Source: Carposina sasakii (taxonomy: Eukaryota; Arthropoda; Insecta; Lepidoptera; Carposinidae). From it: a stretch of 64,000 bases of DNA. The position numbers were made by a program, and so were the translations under genes. Below, in pieces: positions 21,201 through 29,222 of this stretch. The notes below the pieces were generated by a model, which saw only the letters and a program-made list of their open reading frames with translations, searched no databases and had not been told where the DNA came from. Within the stretch, counting starts at the first letter, position 1; every line of letters starts with the position of its first letter. Location of the stretch: contig CP053163.1 of NCBI GenBank assembly GCA_014607495.2, forward strand, positions 9,156,716 through 9,220,715, in the 5' to 3' direction.

Positions 21201-23828
21201 CTCCGCATTAGCACCGAATCTAAAAGAACTAAATGAATATCGTGAATGGTGTCCACGTTGCAACGGTGTCGGAGGTTAGAGTAGACCAGGGAGGCAAAAC
21301 TTCACCTAAACGTTCAAACCGTGGCGTTTACATTCACAGTTGTACGACTACATTGAGTATTATTAGTAAATGAAACACGTTGGGTCATCAGCACAGACTA
21401 TATAGATACAATCTATATTCCATAGAGTATCAAGCAAGCAATAATGCAATGGATGGATGACAGAGCCAAGGTCGCGAGCGTCGGTTGGATGCAGACCGCT
21501 CCCGACCGGTCGGAATGGAGGTTGTTGGGGAAGGCCTATGTTCAGCAGTGGACTTCTCAATGCTGAAAATGATGATGATGATCAAGCAATACTATAGATG
21601 GCAGCACATAATACATTCGTTTCATTTGCAGATGAGCCCGTGGGCACGGTGTCGGTGTGGGTGGCGGGTCCTCGCCGCGTGTCTGCCCCGGCGGGAGGCA
21701 GCGTGACGCTAGCGTGCTCGGCCCGCGTCACGCCCGCGCCGCGCCGCCTGCCGCCGCCGGACCTGCTGCTCACGTGGAGTAAGGATGGACAGCCGCTTGA
21801 TGTGCAGGTTGGTGGACAATATTATAAGAGTAGGTACTGCTATTTTACTACTGGTCCTCAGTTTCCCAACGATATATCACTGATTGCTGTTCTATCGCAA
21901 GTCACTCAATCAGAGGCCGAAAGAAAAGGCATATTAATTTTCCCTTAACACGATGACGAAGATAACAGATGAAAGGATAAGGGATTTGTCTTCCACTTCA
22001 CTAACATACTGTACAATAGGTACTAAGAAAATAGGTCTTAGATTATTTTGTAGTTCTGGCTACCTCTTTTTTCTCTTTTGACGTGAAACGTCTTTAAAAT
22101 CGCGCCGACACATACGGGTACCAGGTTTAAAAACTGGACCGTAACGAAATGGTCTATATCATCGTACCTTAATAATTAAAAAACTATCAGTCTTAGAAAC
22201 AAAAATGTGGTGTAAATATTTCACTTATATAGTCAGCTCGCTGTTATGACATTGAGTTCGTGTCGGGGTCAAGCGGGGCGGCGGGGGAGGGATACTGCGA
22301 TAACTGTGCGAAACCGGCGCTCACGCTTGTTTCTATTCAGTGTAACTCGTGACTCCGACTTTATAGCGTGGTGATTCTTTCGTGTGTTTGTCAAGTTTAT
22401 TTGAACCGATTGATTTATACAAAAATAAGTGTAATTTGGACAGTATTTATATCTATACTAATATTATAAAGCTGAAGAGTTTGTTTGTTTGTTTGTTTGA
22501 ACGCGCTAATCTCAGGAACTACTGGTCTGATTTGAAAAATTCTTTCAGTGTTAGATAGCCCATTTACCAAGGAAGGCTACAGTCTATACAACAACCTGCC
22601 CGGCTTCGCACGGGTACAACGCCCCCTCACGCGGACGAAGTCGTGGGCGGCTGCTATTTAAAATAACCAGAAAGTGACAATAAATATATAAACATTTGCT
22701 ATGTATTTTATGTTTCTATTACGTACCTGTTCTTTTTTTATTAAAATACTTAAAACAGCGTCCATCTTGTTTTCATTTCAATATTTTACTTTAAAAGCGA
22801 TTCGCTAACATAGACGTTTCACGTTAAAACCAACGGCCGTGTGCCCCGACACAGCCCCACCCGCTTTTTTTTTGTCTCACTCGGGTGAATTTTTTTTTCA
22901 TTTCTTAATATTATCGTACCTCTTTTTTGCAATACAGTCTGTGGATAGTGTACATACTCGTACACGCTGTTCTCTAGAAGTGGGGTAGCCAGAACTGAAG
23001 GATCATGAAGGAGATCAAACAGTCGCGTTTAGCATAGCGAAAACAAATAAAAACGATCAGTGACAAGTTGCTAGCTTATTTTACCGAGAGAACACTCCTG
23101 AGTTACTCATTTGTCGACTGTTATATACGACATGCACGGAAGGAGATGCAGCTCACTAGAATATAGTGAAGCCCCGCTTCAGCGCAGGCTATTGATTGTA
23201 TGGTGTAGGTAGGTACCTATGAAGGTAATTCCTGCAAAATAAAAGGTTGTTAAGAACGTGTTCGTTTCGCAGAGTCCCCGCGGCGGCGTGTCGCTGGAGC
23301 GCTCGGTGCGTCCGGCGCGTGCGGAGGCGCGGCTGACGCTGGCAGCGCTGGCGGCGGCCGACGCGGGCGCCTACTCGTGCGGCCTGCCCGGGCACAGCGC
23401 CGCCGCCGCCGTGCAACTGCACGTTACTGCACATGGCACGTATTTACTAATGATCTCAGAAATTTATCTTAGAAACTCTGCCTCTTCCAGTCGTTTTCTC
23501 ACTATTGAGTTTCGTGATGTTACGTTTTAACCCGGGTACGCCAGAAGGAGAGTTATGTTTATCGAGTGTAAAGGGAAAAAGGGCTAAAGGGCTTGTCGCA
23601 TTTGGGCTTGAGAGGTATCAAAGCTCGTCATAAGTTGTGAAAGTCATACTGGATCAATATTTTTCGGCAATTTTAAATGAATTAGGTTATATCCTTTGTT
23701 TTACAGAAATAGTAATGGAAGCGATGCAACGAGACCAGGCAGCAGCGGGTCGCGCGCCCCGGGCGGCCCCGGGTGCTCTCAGTACCCTCCTACTCACACT
23801 AGCACTCGCACTTGTCTTCATTTGCTGA
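6220..23828 (+). CDS. Dpr-like two-Ig-domain cell-surface protein, spliced gene (6 exons)
   Basis: The exons at 6220-6265, 14414-14559, 20692-20932, 21632-21807, 23273-23435 and 23707-23828 join with matching phases (1,0,1,0,1) to 894 nt, 297 residues plus stop. Residues 1-15 form a signal peptide. Ig1 has C55, W67 (LWIR) and C127 (DSGRYECQINTD). Ig2 has C173, W193 (LTWSKDG), SPRGGVS at 204 and C239. Residues 281-297 are a hydrophobic tail ending at the stop, consistent with a GPI-anchor signal or a membrane anchor. Dpr proteins are neuronal surface receptors that bind DIP partners during synaptic matching. Family assignment rests on the YECQINT.PK and SPRGG motifs and on introns just before the Ig1 tryptophan strand and before SPRGG. 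The residue after R in the usual W-T-L strand and the GGHTRG insert are atypical, so the exact subfamily is unknown. Confidence 0.82.
6266..7157 (+). other. Intron 1, first part: nothing recognised
   Basis: No repeat family shared with the rest of the window was seen, except short AT-rich runs. The short reverse open frame at 6425-6658 has no domain. Confidence 0.4.
7158..7318 (+). mobile_element. MITE family A, 3'-truncated copy
   Basis: Begins TACAGGATGCTTTTTGGTCG and follows the family sequence (CTCCATGGAAGCATACCTGG, CTGCATAAATGCAC), then stops abruptly. The second terminal repeat is missing. Confidence 0.7.
7335..7540 (-). repeat. tRNA-derived SINE
   Basis: Read on the minus strand, the head contains CTGGGTTCGAATCCCGG (a B-box, 7483-7502). 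The body shares CCTAGTCCCACA.TAAGAT, GTCGTGG.TACTAAGCAACGG and TTCATCA.ATCAATGTT with the copy at 47637-48000. This is how a Pol III-transcribed tRNA-derived SINE is built. Confidence 0.65.
7545..7986 (+). other. Intron 1: nothing recognised
   Basis: An open frame at 7476-7859 starts within the SINE and shows no domain. I do not regard it as a gene. Confidence 0.4.
7987..8195 (-). mobile_element. Helitron-like (Lep1-type) element
   Basis: On the minus strand it ends TCCGCGGGCGTCCACTAG-like after a CCACGCGGACGGAGCC hairpin arm, with the usual upstream TATCCCGGATAATATCGACATTTTATTT and AACATATAGGCTACTTTTTATC blocks. The same subfamily lies at 47008-47282 and 48416-48753. Confidence 0.75.
8218..8368 (+). 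repeat. Dispersed repeat family G (probable LINE tail)
   Basis: Contains GGCAGGCAGCCGG, TTGGCAATATGAGTTT and ATTGCGTCGGCCCCATAA, matched in inverse orientation at 19728-19905. Probably the 3' end of an old LINE; no protein could be read. Confidence 0.55.
8369..10469 (+). other. Intron 1: nothing recognised apart from simple repeats
   Basis: AT-rich. Contains a short CAT-triplet run near 9593-9608 and a threefold GTACAGTCAC tandem at 10055-10083. Short open frames at 9255-9440 and 9525-9728 (reverse) have no recognisable content. Confidence 0.4.
10470..10533 (-). mobile_element. MITE family A terminal fragment (alternative end)
   Basis: Carries the TTTCAGAATCATAG...ATTTGCCTGGCTGTCACAAACACCCTGTA end also seen at 874. 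It abuts a family B fragment at 10534. Confidence 0.6.
10534..10612 (+). repeat. Family B fragment
   Basis: Matches the left part of family B (CAGTATAGGGTAACCAGAACTG, ATCCCACAGCCACGTTTAGCATG), then gives way to the minisatellite. Confidence 0.6.
10631..11295 (+). repeat. 23-bp minisatellite, about 28-29 units
   Basis: The unit can be written TGTTAGGTACCACTATC followed by TGCCAG, with a KpnI-type GGTACC in most units. A variant pair (TAGATACTACTATC followed by a CAGAGTTAGG unit) recurs with its GATAC at 10711, 10826, 10941 and 11102. The steps are 115, 115 and 161 bp, exactly 5, 5 and 7 units, so the array grew by duplication of blocks of several units. It lies in intron 1 of the Dpr-like gene. 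Confidence 0.92.
11296..12243 (+). other. Intron 1: nothing recognised
   Basis: AT-rich. The reverse frame at 11741-12025 shows no domain. Confidence 0.4.
12244..12310 (-). repeat. tRNA-derived SINE fragment
   Basis: On the minus strand GGGTTCGATTCCCACCCGGGTGAGGAATTTTTTCCATTTC... matches the B-box and body of the SINE at 36449-36562, including the shared TTATTAATAATTTTAT tail. Confidence 0.65.
12590..12674 (-). mobile_element. MITE family A fragment
   Basis: Reads as an inverse copy of the CAACGTTCCCGAAAACTACGGAATC...GGAAGTGTCTGG part of family A with a deletion; it ends AAAAAGCGTCCTATAG. Confidence 0.55.
12675..13344 (+). other. Intron 1: nothing recognised
   Basis: No motif or repeat boundary could be supported. 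Confidence 0.4.
13345..13432 (-). repeat. LINE 3'-end fragment
   Basis: Contains GTCCACTGCTGAATATAGGTTTCCCCCATTG preceded by a CATCATCATTTCAGCC-type tail. On the minus strand this is the common lepidopteran GGAGGCCTA.GT.CAGCAGTGGAC LINE terminus. Confidence 0.55.
13445..14364. mobile_element. TTAA-flanked MITE (piggyBac-like)
   Basis: Perfect 17-bp terminal inverted repeats, GGGGTTATATCCACTTG at 13445-13461 and its complement at 14348-14364, each bounded by TTAA (13441-13444 and 14365-14368). TTAA target duplication is the hallmark of piggyBac-superfamily transposons. At 920 bp with no transposase frame, it is non-autonomous. It lies at the end of intron 1; 49 bases separate it from exon 2. 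Confidence 0.88.
14414..14559 (+). CDS. Dpr-like gene, exon 2 (N-terminal half of Ig1)
   Basis: Acceptor TATTGTTACAG|GG and donor TCG|GTAGGT. Phase 1 in, phase 0 out. Codes for residues 16-64, including ALTYAVGTVAELPCQVAGL with the first Ig1 cysteine (C55). An extra cysteine (C20) sits just after the predicted signal peptide. The exon begins 46 bases after the TTAA that closes the MITE at 13445-14364, so the acceptor region is unusually confined. Confidence 0.8.
14641..14692 (+). repeat. Family B 5' fragment
   Basis: ATACACACGGCTGTGTTCACG and ACTAGCCAGAACTGCAG match the family's left end; the rest is absent. It lies in intron 2. Confidence 0.55.
15326..16219. mobile_element. TTAA-type MITE, second family member
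   Basis: The left end GGGGTTAGGCCA (15326-15337) and its complement at the right end (16208-16219) are bounded by TTAA on the left and TTAC on the right. The length (894 bp), the GGGGTTA start and the TTAA-like site link it to the element at 13445-14364. The damaged TTAC suggests it is older. Confidence 0.75.
16508..16733 (+). mobile_element. Helitron-like (Lep1-type) element
   Basis: Runs from ACTTATAAATGCGAAAGTAGC through a GAACCGATTTGAATGAAATTTGG block to a CACGCGGACGAAATCGCGATCG hairpin and a terminal CTAG at 16730-16733. Confidence 0.75.
16791..17010 (-). mobile_element. Helitron-like (Lep1-type) element
   Basis: Starts (minus-strand end) CTAGCGGCCGCCCGCGACTTCGTC, followed by ACCGGGGTGGGTCCCAAG and ACAGAACTTTGTTTTATAATA blocks. 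It belongs to a different subfamily from its neighbour at 16508-16733; the far boundary is approximate. Confidence 0.6.
18338..18490 (-). repeat. Dispersed repeat family C (SINE/LINE tail with ATGT microsatellite)
   Basis: On the minus strand: GACCACCTGTCACTACTAACC, CAAAAATTGGTCAGAAGTGG, GCTCTGCCTACCCCGTAAGG, then GTGATTATATGTATG repeats. The same sequence lies at 49812-49930 and 55838-56000, and its 3' part at 26745-26815. Confidence 0.7.
18491..19727 (+). other. Intron 2: nothing recognised
   Basis: An open frame at 18474-18896 (140 codons) begins inside repeat C and has no recognisable domain; it may be degenerate LINE sequence. The rest is AT-rich. Confidence 0.4.
19728..19905 (-). repeat. 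Dispersed repeat family G
   Basis: Inverse copy of 8218-8368, with GGGGGCGGCGGCGCAATATAG, ACTCATATTGCCAA and GGCCGGCTGCCTGCC. Confidence 0.6.
19906..20691 (+). other. Intron 2, last part: nothing recognised
   Basis: AT-rich sequence leading to the exon 3 acceptor at 20691. Confidence 0.4.
20692..20932 (+). CDS. Dpr-like gene, exon 3 (C-terminal half of Ig1)
   Basis: Acceptor CTTCTTCCAG|GTACTG and donor ATTG|GTGAGT. Phase 0 in, phase 1 out. Codes for residues 65-145: VLWIRSQDLQIL (W67), then a longer than usual loop with histidines and glycines, then the diagnostic ENLRSADSGRYECQINTDPK (C127). This is the most clearly Dpr/DIP-like part of the gene. Confidence 0.85.
21060..21218 (+). repeat. 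Family B copy in intron 3
   Basis: Matches ACAGATGTTAATGATC, CAAGTTGCTGGCTTATCGCC, ACAACATGCACGGAAGATGCAGC and GAAGCTCCGCATTAGCACC of family B; the left end is missing. Confidence 0.6.
21440..21585 (+). repeat. LINE 3' end in intron 3
   Basis: Reads as coding remnant WMDDRAKVASVGWMQTAPDR then GKAYVQQWTS, followed by a stop and a GATGATGAT tail. This is the C-terminal tail of a common lepidopteran LINE open frame. It ends 47 bases before exon 4. Confidence 0.65.
21632..21807 (+). CDS. Dpr-like gene, exon 4 (first half of Ig2)
   Basis: Acceptor TTTCATTTGCAG|AT and donor GTGCAG|GTTGGT, a weak but GT-type donor. Phase 1 in, phase 0 out. Codes for residues 145-203: PAGGSVTLACSARV (C173), a proline-rich stretch, then LLLTWSKDGQPLDVQ (W193). 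Strongly GC-rich compared with its flanks. Confidence 0.8.
22451..22658 (+). mobile_element. Helitron-like (Lep1-type) element in intron 4
   Basis: Starts CTATACTAATATTATAAAGC, then GTTTGTTTGTTTGTTTGAACGCGCTAATC, and ends CACGCGGACGAAGTCGTGGGCGGCTGC. The CTAG end is not intact. Confidence 0.7.
22962..23190 (+). repeat. Family B copy in intron 4
   Basis: Nearly complete: GGGGTAGCCAGAACTGAAGG, AAGGAGATCAAACAGTCGCG, CAGTGACAAGTTGCTAGC, GACATGCACGGAAGGAGATG and GAAGCCCCGCTTCAGC. Confidence 0.7.
23273..23435 (+). CDS. Dpr-like gene, exon 5 (second half of Ig2)
   Basis: Acceptor TTCGTTTCGCAG|AG. Codes for SPRGGVSLERSV and LAALAAADAGAYSCGLPG (C239), ending VQLHVTAH. Phase 0 in and phase 1 out are required to reach the hydrophobic tail in exon 6. 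The only donor that gives phase 1 here is CATG|GCACGT, a GC donor at 23436. The nearby GT at 23440 gives phase 2 and a hydrophilic, unanchored C-terminus. Confidence 0.75.
23707..23828 (+). CDS. Dpr-like gene, last exon (C-terminal anchor)
   Basis: Acceptor TTTGTTTTACAG|AA. In phase 1 it reads EIVMEAMQRDQ, comparable to the EHPAAMQ-type sequence that follows Ig2 in Dpr proteins. A small-residue linker follows, then a leucine- and alanine-rich tail STLLLTLALALVFIC and the TGA at 23826-23828. The tail suits a GPI-anchoring signal or a short membrane segment. An AATAAA at 24330-24335 is a candidate polyadenylation signal about 500 bases downstream. Confidence 0.8.
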
Positions 23829-24045
23829 CAGTTACATGAATACTGATACTGAGTAATGGAGTCCATATTTTTCAACAGTCGGAATTATCTAATGAACTTG
23901 AATATTGTGAATGTTTAGTGTATTCAGTAGGTACCTTAGCTACCTCAAAAATGTATCCCTGGTGTCCGTAACTCTACCTATAATTGACAGGTTATAAAAG
24001 TAAATAGAGCACATAAATTTGGCTCATAAAGGTTGTATACCTACA

Positions 24046-24102
24046 TACATGGGGTAGCCAGAACTGCAAGATCGCGAAAGAGACCCTACAGCCACAGAGC
24101 AG
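24046..24102 (+). repeat. Family B 5' fragment
   Basis: Contains GGGGTAGCCAGAACTGCAAG and AGAGACCCTACAGCCAC. It lies in the presumed 3' UTR region of the Dpr-like gene. Confidence 0.5.
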
Positions 24103-24329
24103 ATTCTAAAATAGAATATAACATCCGATTAGTTTAACAAAGAAAATTAACAATATGTATCTATATGGATGTAATAACGCAGATGTTCTTTTTGGCGTGT
24201 GTTAAGTTTATATTTCCATAAGTTTATTGAGTACCTGGAGAATTTGTATATTTCGCATTTGTAAATAATTCCCGTAGTGTTCGCTGACGAGTGGTCCGCG
24301 ATTAATGAAAATTGTAAATATACATTGTA

Positions 24330-24335
24330 AATAAA
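24330..24335 (+). terminator. Candidate polyadenylation signal of the Dpr-like gene
   Basis: AATAAA followed within 30 bases by a T-rich stretch (TTGTTTTTTTATT). It is the first good match after the stop at 23828; other 3' ends are possible. Confidence 0.4.
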
Positions 24336-24790
24336 CAGTTCCGATATATAAATTGTTTTTTTATTAAACTTTCTGATTGGTGAGAATATGACGGTAATTA
24401 CAGGACCAATTTATAATACCTACAACTGTATTGGAATACCAGTCGAACCAATGATTAATGCTTGTAAATAGTACCTTCTGGTATAGTAAATACTACTCGT
24501 ACCTTCAGGCTATAAGTTTCTTTTTTTTTCTCACTAATTGAAACCTTAAAAATTTTTAGAACACTAATTTTCAACTATATGGAGGTGACCATGGAAGCCT
24601 CACGTGTCATTGTATCTATTTTCTAGTCCACACTAATCCACAAATATTTATATGATTGCTACTCTTTCAAGGAAAATTACCAAACGATTTTTGATGACAC
24701 GTGGCAGCTTACAAGCTGTTGCCCGCATATTCGTGTGGATAGCAGAATGTACCTACTCGTAGCTAATGTCCTTCTCCGTACCCCCAACAA

Positions 24791-25167
24791 TACAGGATGA
24801 TTTTTGGTCGTCAACGTTCCCGAAAACTACGGAATCTCCTCATCATCACGATCATTTTTCTCCATGGAAGCATACCTGGGAAGTGTCTCGTTTTCAAAAT
24901 ATTAGGGTCCAAGGTTGAGTAAATAGACTGCGTTTTTCTGCATAAATGCACATAGACGCGCGTAGCAAGATTTTTTCACGAGAAATAATTAATATCTGTC
25001 TATAAAAAAACTAACATAAACACTAGACACTATAAATTTCGCCCGATCAAGTAATTAAAAAAAAATTCAAAAAAAAAATCCCAGCTTTTTTTTGGCATAA
25101 ACTTACTTTATTTGATGTATAGAGTACGTACCCTTCGTTAATAGTGGCCACAAAAAAACACCCTGTA
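24791..25167 (+). mobile_element. TA-flanked MITE family A, full copy
   Basis: Best reference copy: TA|CAGGATGATTTTTGG at the left, ACACCCTG|TA at the right, with the internal CTCCATGGAAGCATACCTGG, GCACATAGACGCGCGTAGC and GAGTACGTACCCTTCG blocks. No transposase frame. The ends and TA site suggest a Tc1/mariner-type mobiliser. Confidence 0.8.
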
Positions 25168-25654
25168 TGTACCTATGCAAAATATTAAGATAATTGGTTC
25201 AGTAAAAAAAGCGTGAAGAGATAACAAACAAATAAACAACAAGCTTACAGCAAATATAACAAAATTAGATAATATAATAATATGTTGTATAGTAATGTAA
25301 TCACAGACGAAGTTGCGGGCATAACCCTACATTCAGTAATTAAAACAAACTAGATAAGTGCACTAATTACAACAACAAATAATTATTTTAATTGCGATGC
25401 AAATTGTAAATTGAGATCTCTATCATAATTTGGCATTATTGGAAAGTTTCCAGCGAATATAATGATAATGTGTGCGACATTATAATAATGTGTGGCGACA
25501 CTATGTATGTGGTCGGCTATCACGGGGCGCGTAGCTCGGTCAATGCCTAAAATTTTTTACTTTCTAAAGCTTACTCCTCATTTATATGTACCTACGAGTA
25601 TACTCGTAAACGCTTACCTATAATTGAAATTTAAACTTGTGTAATCAACCAAAA
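25168..25654. other. Intergenic; possible decayed Helitron tail
   Basis: The AAAAAGCGTGAAGAGATAACAAAC and ACAGACGAAGTTGCGGGC segments resemble parts of Lep1-type elements, but boundaries cannot be set. The rest is AT-rich. Confidence 0.4.
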
Positions 25655-25912
25655 ACTGAAGTAGCAGTGAACTGCGCACATCTGTCGTAGAACCGATGGA
25701 TGGTGCAGTAAGCGAGTTCTCGAATGACGACCGCGCCTCTGCAAGCGTAGCATTGGACGTCCTCCGTTCAGATGGACCGATTACTTGAGTAGGACGGCTG
25801 GTAGTGAATGGATGATGAAAACGGGAGATCGAGCCGATCGTGGCGTGCTCTGGGGAGCCAGCACGTGGGGAGGCCTACGTTCAGTAGTGGACTGCAATAG
25901 GCTGGTGAAGAT
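25655..25912 (+). repeat. LINE 3' end
   Basis: Matches the copy at 30025-30272: GTCGTAGAACCGATGG, GTTCTCGAATG.ACCGC, AAAACGGGAGATCGAGCC and AGTGGACTGCAATAGGCTGG. The corresponding peptide pattern (WSRRVLEWRP ... VGRPPARWTDD) is the C-terminus of a LINE polyprotein. Confidence 0.7.
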
Positions 25913-26744
25913 TAATTAACCAAAATAAAATCAACAGTGATAACAGATGTGAAATTGCAAACATTTAAGAATAGCTTATATCTTTGAATAGTTCACTTCA
26001 AGCAGGTCAAATAAAGCAGCATTTTTATTCCCATTTGACTCCCTTACATTAGGCTATAAATTACCCGCGATTTAAATGTTAATGCGGTTAAGTCGGATTA
26101 AAGCGATCGTTATCATTAATTTAAATGGCGCAGGCGCATCACATGACTATAACTTTACCCCACAGTTACTGTTGTGTCAATATTGACAGGATGCGTCCCT
26201 TGGTGGATCTCACACGAGTCAATAATGGGCGCATTTGAAGGGTTACTCTGTCCATTCACTTTTTAAATAATTTATTTTTTATTTATTCAGAAAGTTATGG
26301 AGTTTATTTAACTACCCGAGAATATAACACAGACTCGACAAGAGAAAAATAGTGCGAATGTTATTCAATAGTTGTCGAATTTAATAAATTATCTACTTGA
26401 AATACAATCAATTGCTAATATACACAAAATCCCTATGTCTTGTCGAATTAAGTTACATAAAAAAGTAAAAATACATAAAATAAAGAAAGATAACAACAAC
26501 AAATAAAGTAGTTTTTATTAAATTATTTATTATAATTAGAGCAAACTAGACTAAGTGCTAGGTGTGTTTCATTAATAGGCATTCATTCAGAGTCATTAGT
26601 TTATTTTTTATACCTAGAATCATGGAGGTAATAAAACTCCATGCCTAGAATGGTGTTGGTCGATAAAAATGTCATGGGAATATTTCTCTATCCAGTGTGT
26701 ATTGCATTAGCATTAAAATTTTATTAGGTAAAATTATATTCTAT
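25913..26744. other. Intergenic, nothing recognised
   Basis: Very AT-rich. No coding or repeat structure could be supported. Confidence 0.4.
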
Positions 26745-26815
26745 AGGCCCTTGGTGCTCTGCCTACCCCGTAAAGGATAAAGGCGTGATTATATGTATGT
26801 ATGTATGTTATATTA
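26745..26815 (+). repeat. Family C 3' fragment with ATGT microsatellite
   Basis: GGCCCTTGGTGCTCTGCC, ACCCCGTAAAGGATAAAGG, then GTGATTATATGTATGTATG. Confidence 0.7.
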
Positions 26816-27611
26816 TGTATGCAATTACTGTGCTAGTAGTAATCAATATCCACGTTATACGAGTACATTAGTTGTTAGAGAATCTCTATGTAATTAAACT
26901 GTATGTATAGCTTATACCTTGTTTAAAGCATTTTATTAGTAGAGCTCTTAGTCTATACCGGATAATGACCGGCGCAGTTCCGCGAGCAATCTAACTTGCA
27001 TCAGTAACGAACGGCTAACTTTGCGTATTATCATGACGAATGCCTCGCCTCGCTCCTCTCCTCGGGTAATCATATTATTTAACGTAATAATGGTATCCAT
27101 CAAGCTTTTATCCAATTTACAGCAAAGTTTTACATTACTGGAGTGTAAAACCTCGGGGCCGTGTAATGTTATTAGGTTGCCATGGTTTTCTATCATTTTC
27201 CCTTTATGCAGAGGTTTTCAGTTCATTTCCCGGCGGGGGCAAATATTGCTAGTTGATATAGAAAATGAAAAACTATAAATAAAACCGAACGGTAAATGGA
27301 ATTGGTGAATTAATTTTCGAGTTTCGAATTAGGAGAATGAATCATGAAGCAAGTCAAGTCAAAGACTTCGATTATATTTGCCAACTTTTTTAGAATACCT
27401 TTTTAGTCCTTTCCTGTCCCTCATTGACGACGCTCTTAGTGCTTAAATAATGTCACATTGTTTGCTGTCGACGTTCGTTGATGCAAAACACCAACATTTC
27501 ACGAATTCATTTACGCGACTTGACATACTACGATAAAGGTTTCCTATCTTAGCAAACGAGTCGTTGACGAACCTCAATCGATAGCACAAATAAAATAATG
27601 TTATATTGATT
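26816..27611. other. Intergenic; overlapping open frames on both strands at 26948-27278
   Basis: The two opposed frames (82 and 85 codons) have no recognisable motif. A conserved non-coding element is possible but cannot be judged from one sequence. Confidence 0.35.
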
Positions 27612-27726
27612 TGAAGAGGGCTGGTAGTGACTGGATGGCAAAAACGAGATATCGAGCCGTGTGGCGTACTTTGGGGGAGGCCTACGTCCAGCAGTGGACT
27701 GAAATAGGCTGACGATGATGATGTTA
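27612..27726 (+). repeat. LINE 3'-end fragment
   Basis: GGCTGGTAGTGACTGGATGG, then GGGGGAGGCCTACGTCCAGC and AGTGGACTGAAATAGGCTGACGATGATGATG: the same LINE terminus as at 30025-30272, 5'-truncated. Confidence 0.7.
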
Positions 27727-28139
27727 TGATCTTAGGCCCTAATATAAAGAATAGGACTTACCTGTGTATGTAATATACTTAATGAAGTCGGTACAGTTTG
27801 TGTGGATGGTTTAATCTAGAACATTAATTACCGGTCCGGACAAGTTTCCTACCGCGATAACTGGAATTACCTACGTGCGACCGTCTTAAACGATGCTACG
27901 AGTAGTTAATTCCGAACTGCTACGGGTTCTTCACTGATATCGATTCCTAACCAGTACAAGTCACGGTATAGAATGTAAGGTGAGAACTAGATCAGCTAGA
28001 TACAGAACTAGGTGTTATGAAGTAAATAGGTACAGTGTTTTTACTCGAAAATTATATTTTAAAACCTATCTTTTGGTAAAACTTTTGCTTGAAATCCATA
28101 ATCTAAGGCCTAATTAAACGACCAGCTCTATATAGGTAT

Positions 28140-28294
28140 GATTCAGTCTTAAAAAAATTTAAAAAAGTCGAAAATTTTTGGAAGATTAATTCTCTCAATT
28201 TTTTTGCGGTTTTCGCCTCATTGACATGGTCTGAAGTCAGCTTATCAATACATAGTCGTAGATATGCCTGGCTGTCACTTAGCTACACCTTGTA
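28140..28294 (-). mobile_element. MITE family A fragment (alternative end)
   Basis: TTTTCGCCTCATTGACATGG, TCTGAAGTCAGCTTATCAATA and GCCTGGCTGTCACTTAGC...CCTTGTA match the right end of the copy at 533-874. Confidence 0.55.
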
Positions 28295-28589
28295 TGCATA
28301 CTTATTTATTTCAACGTGAATACGATCCAGATGGAGGGTGTGGATCGTCCTTAAACCAGACAGGTTTATTTCCTCCGGGCCGACAGCACACGGTTCGAGA
28401 CGTGAAGTAGATAGATACAGTGAGGAGGACCGTGTTGTGACGTGTTTATTAAAAAAGCAGCGCAGCCGCACCTTTGAGACAAAGGATGGAAGGCAAATGT
28501 TAATTTATTATTACGGCATATAAGCTGAAAGTTTGTTTCACAGACGCACAGATTTGGAACTAATGTTTGTTGAATGCAGTTATACAGAT

Positions 28590-28720
28590 TCAAATTCAAA
28601 TTCAAATTCAAAATACCTTATTTGCACAAAATAAGGTGAAGTTGGTGTTAGTTTACTTTAGAGTCTCTTATTTTGCCGACAATGGCATGCAAAAATTTAC
28701 GAGTTCCTAAAAATAATTTA
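28590..28720 (-). repeat. LINE 3' tail with ATTCAA microsatellite
   Basis: The 28590-28615 ATTCAA repeats join AATACCTTATTTGCACAAAATAAG. On the minus strand this is a 3' UTR ending in a TTGAAT microsatellite, as is usual for CR1/Jockey-like LINEs. A tentative call. Confidence 0.45.
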
Positions 28721-29021
28721 TAAAAGATTTGCATTAAACTTAGCTAGTTAAAAATAGTAATATAATAATCAACATTATGCTAAATTAATTAAATTAAAAT
28801 GTCAGGTTATTTTAGATACCACCACCATTACATTGTCATATTACATTAAGTAGGTACATATTTTCTTTATTAAAATTACCAAAACAAATTCAGATATCAC
28901 GTCACAAACAAATTACTAAGATTGTGTAGTCAAAACATAAAACAACTACCGCCGCCATAGTTTAAAACGGTGGTGAAACGCACCCTACGGACTACATTTG
29001 CATGACTGACATGATCATACA

Positions 29022-29222
29022 TATATACACAGTTGTGTTATCGAAATTAGGTAGCTATAACTGAGGAAATCCCATAGCCACGTTTATCATAGCGTAAACA
29101 GATGTAAATGATCAGTGATTAGTAGCTAGCTTATTGCTTGAGAGGATGCCCGTGTATCTTAGGCGACTCTGACGACAGTCACGGAAGGAGATACAGCTCA
29201 TGTATTCTAGCCCAGCACAGAC
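29022..29222 (+). repeat. Family B copy
   Basis: ATATACACAGTTGTGTTATCG, GAAATCCCATAGCCACG, AAATGATCAGTGATTAGTAGC and CACGGAAGGAGATACAGC match the family. It lacks the CCCCGCATTAGC end. Confidence 0.65.

Noticed and set aside
23436..23441. Standard GT donor at 23440 as the exon 5 end
   Set aside because: It gives phase 2, breaks the similarity after Ig2 and loses the hydrophobic tail. The GC donor at 23436 keeps both. Kept only as a possible alternative splice form.
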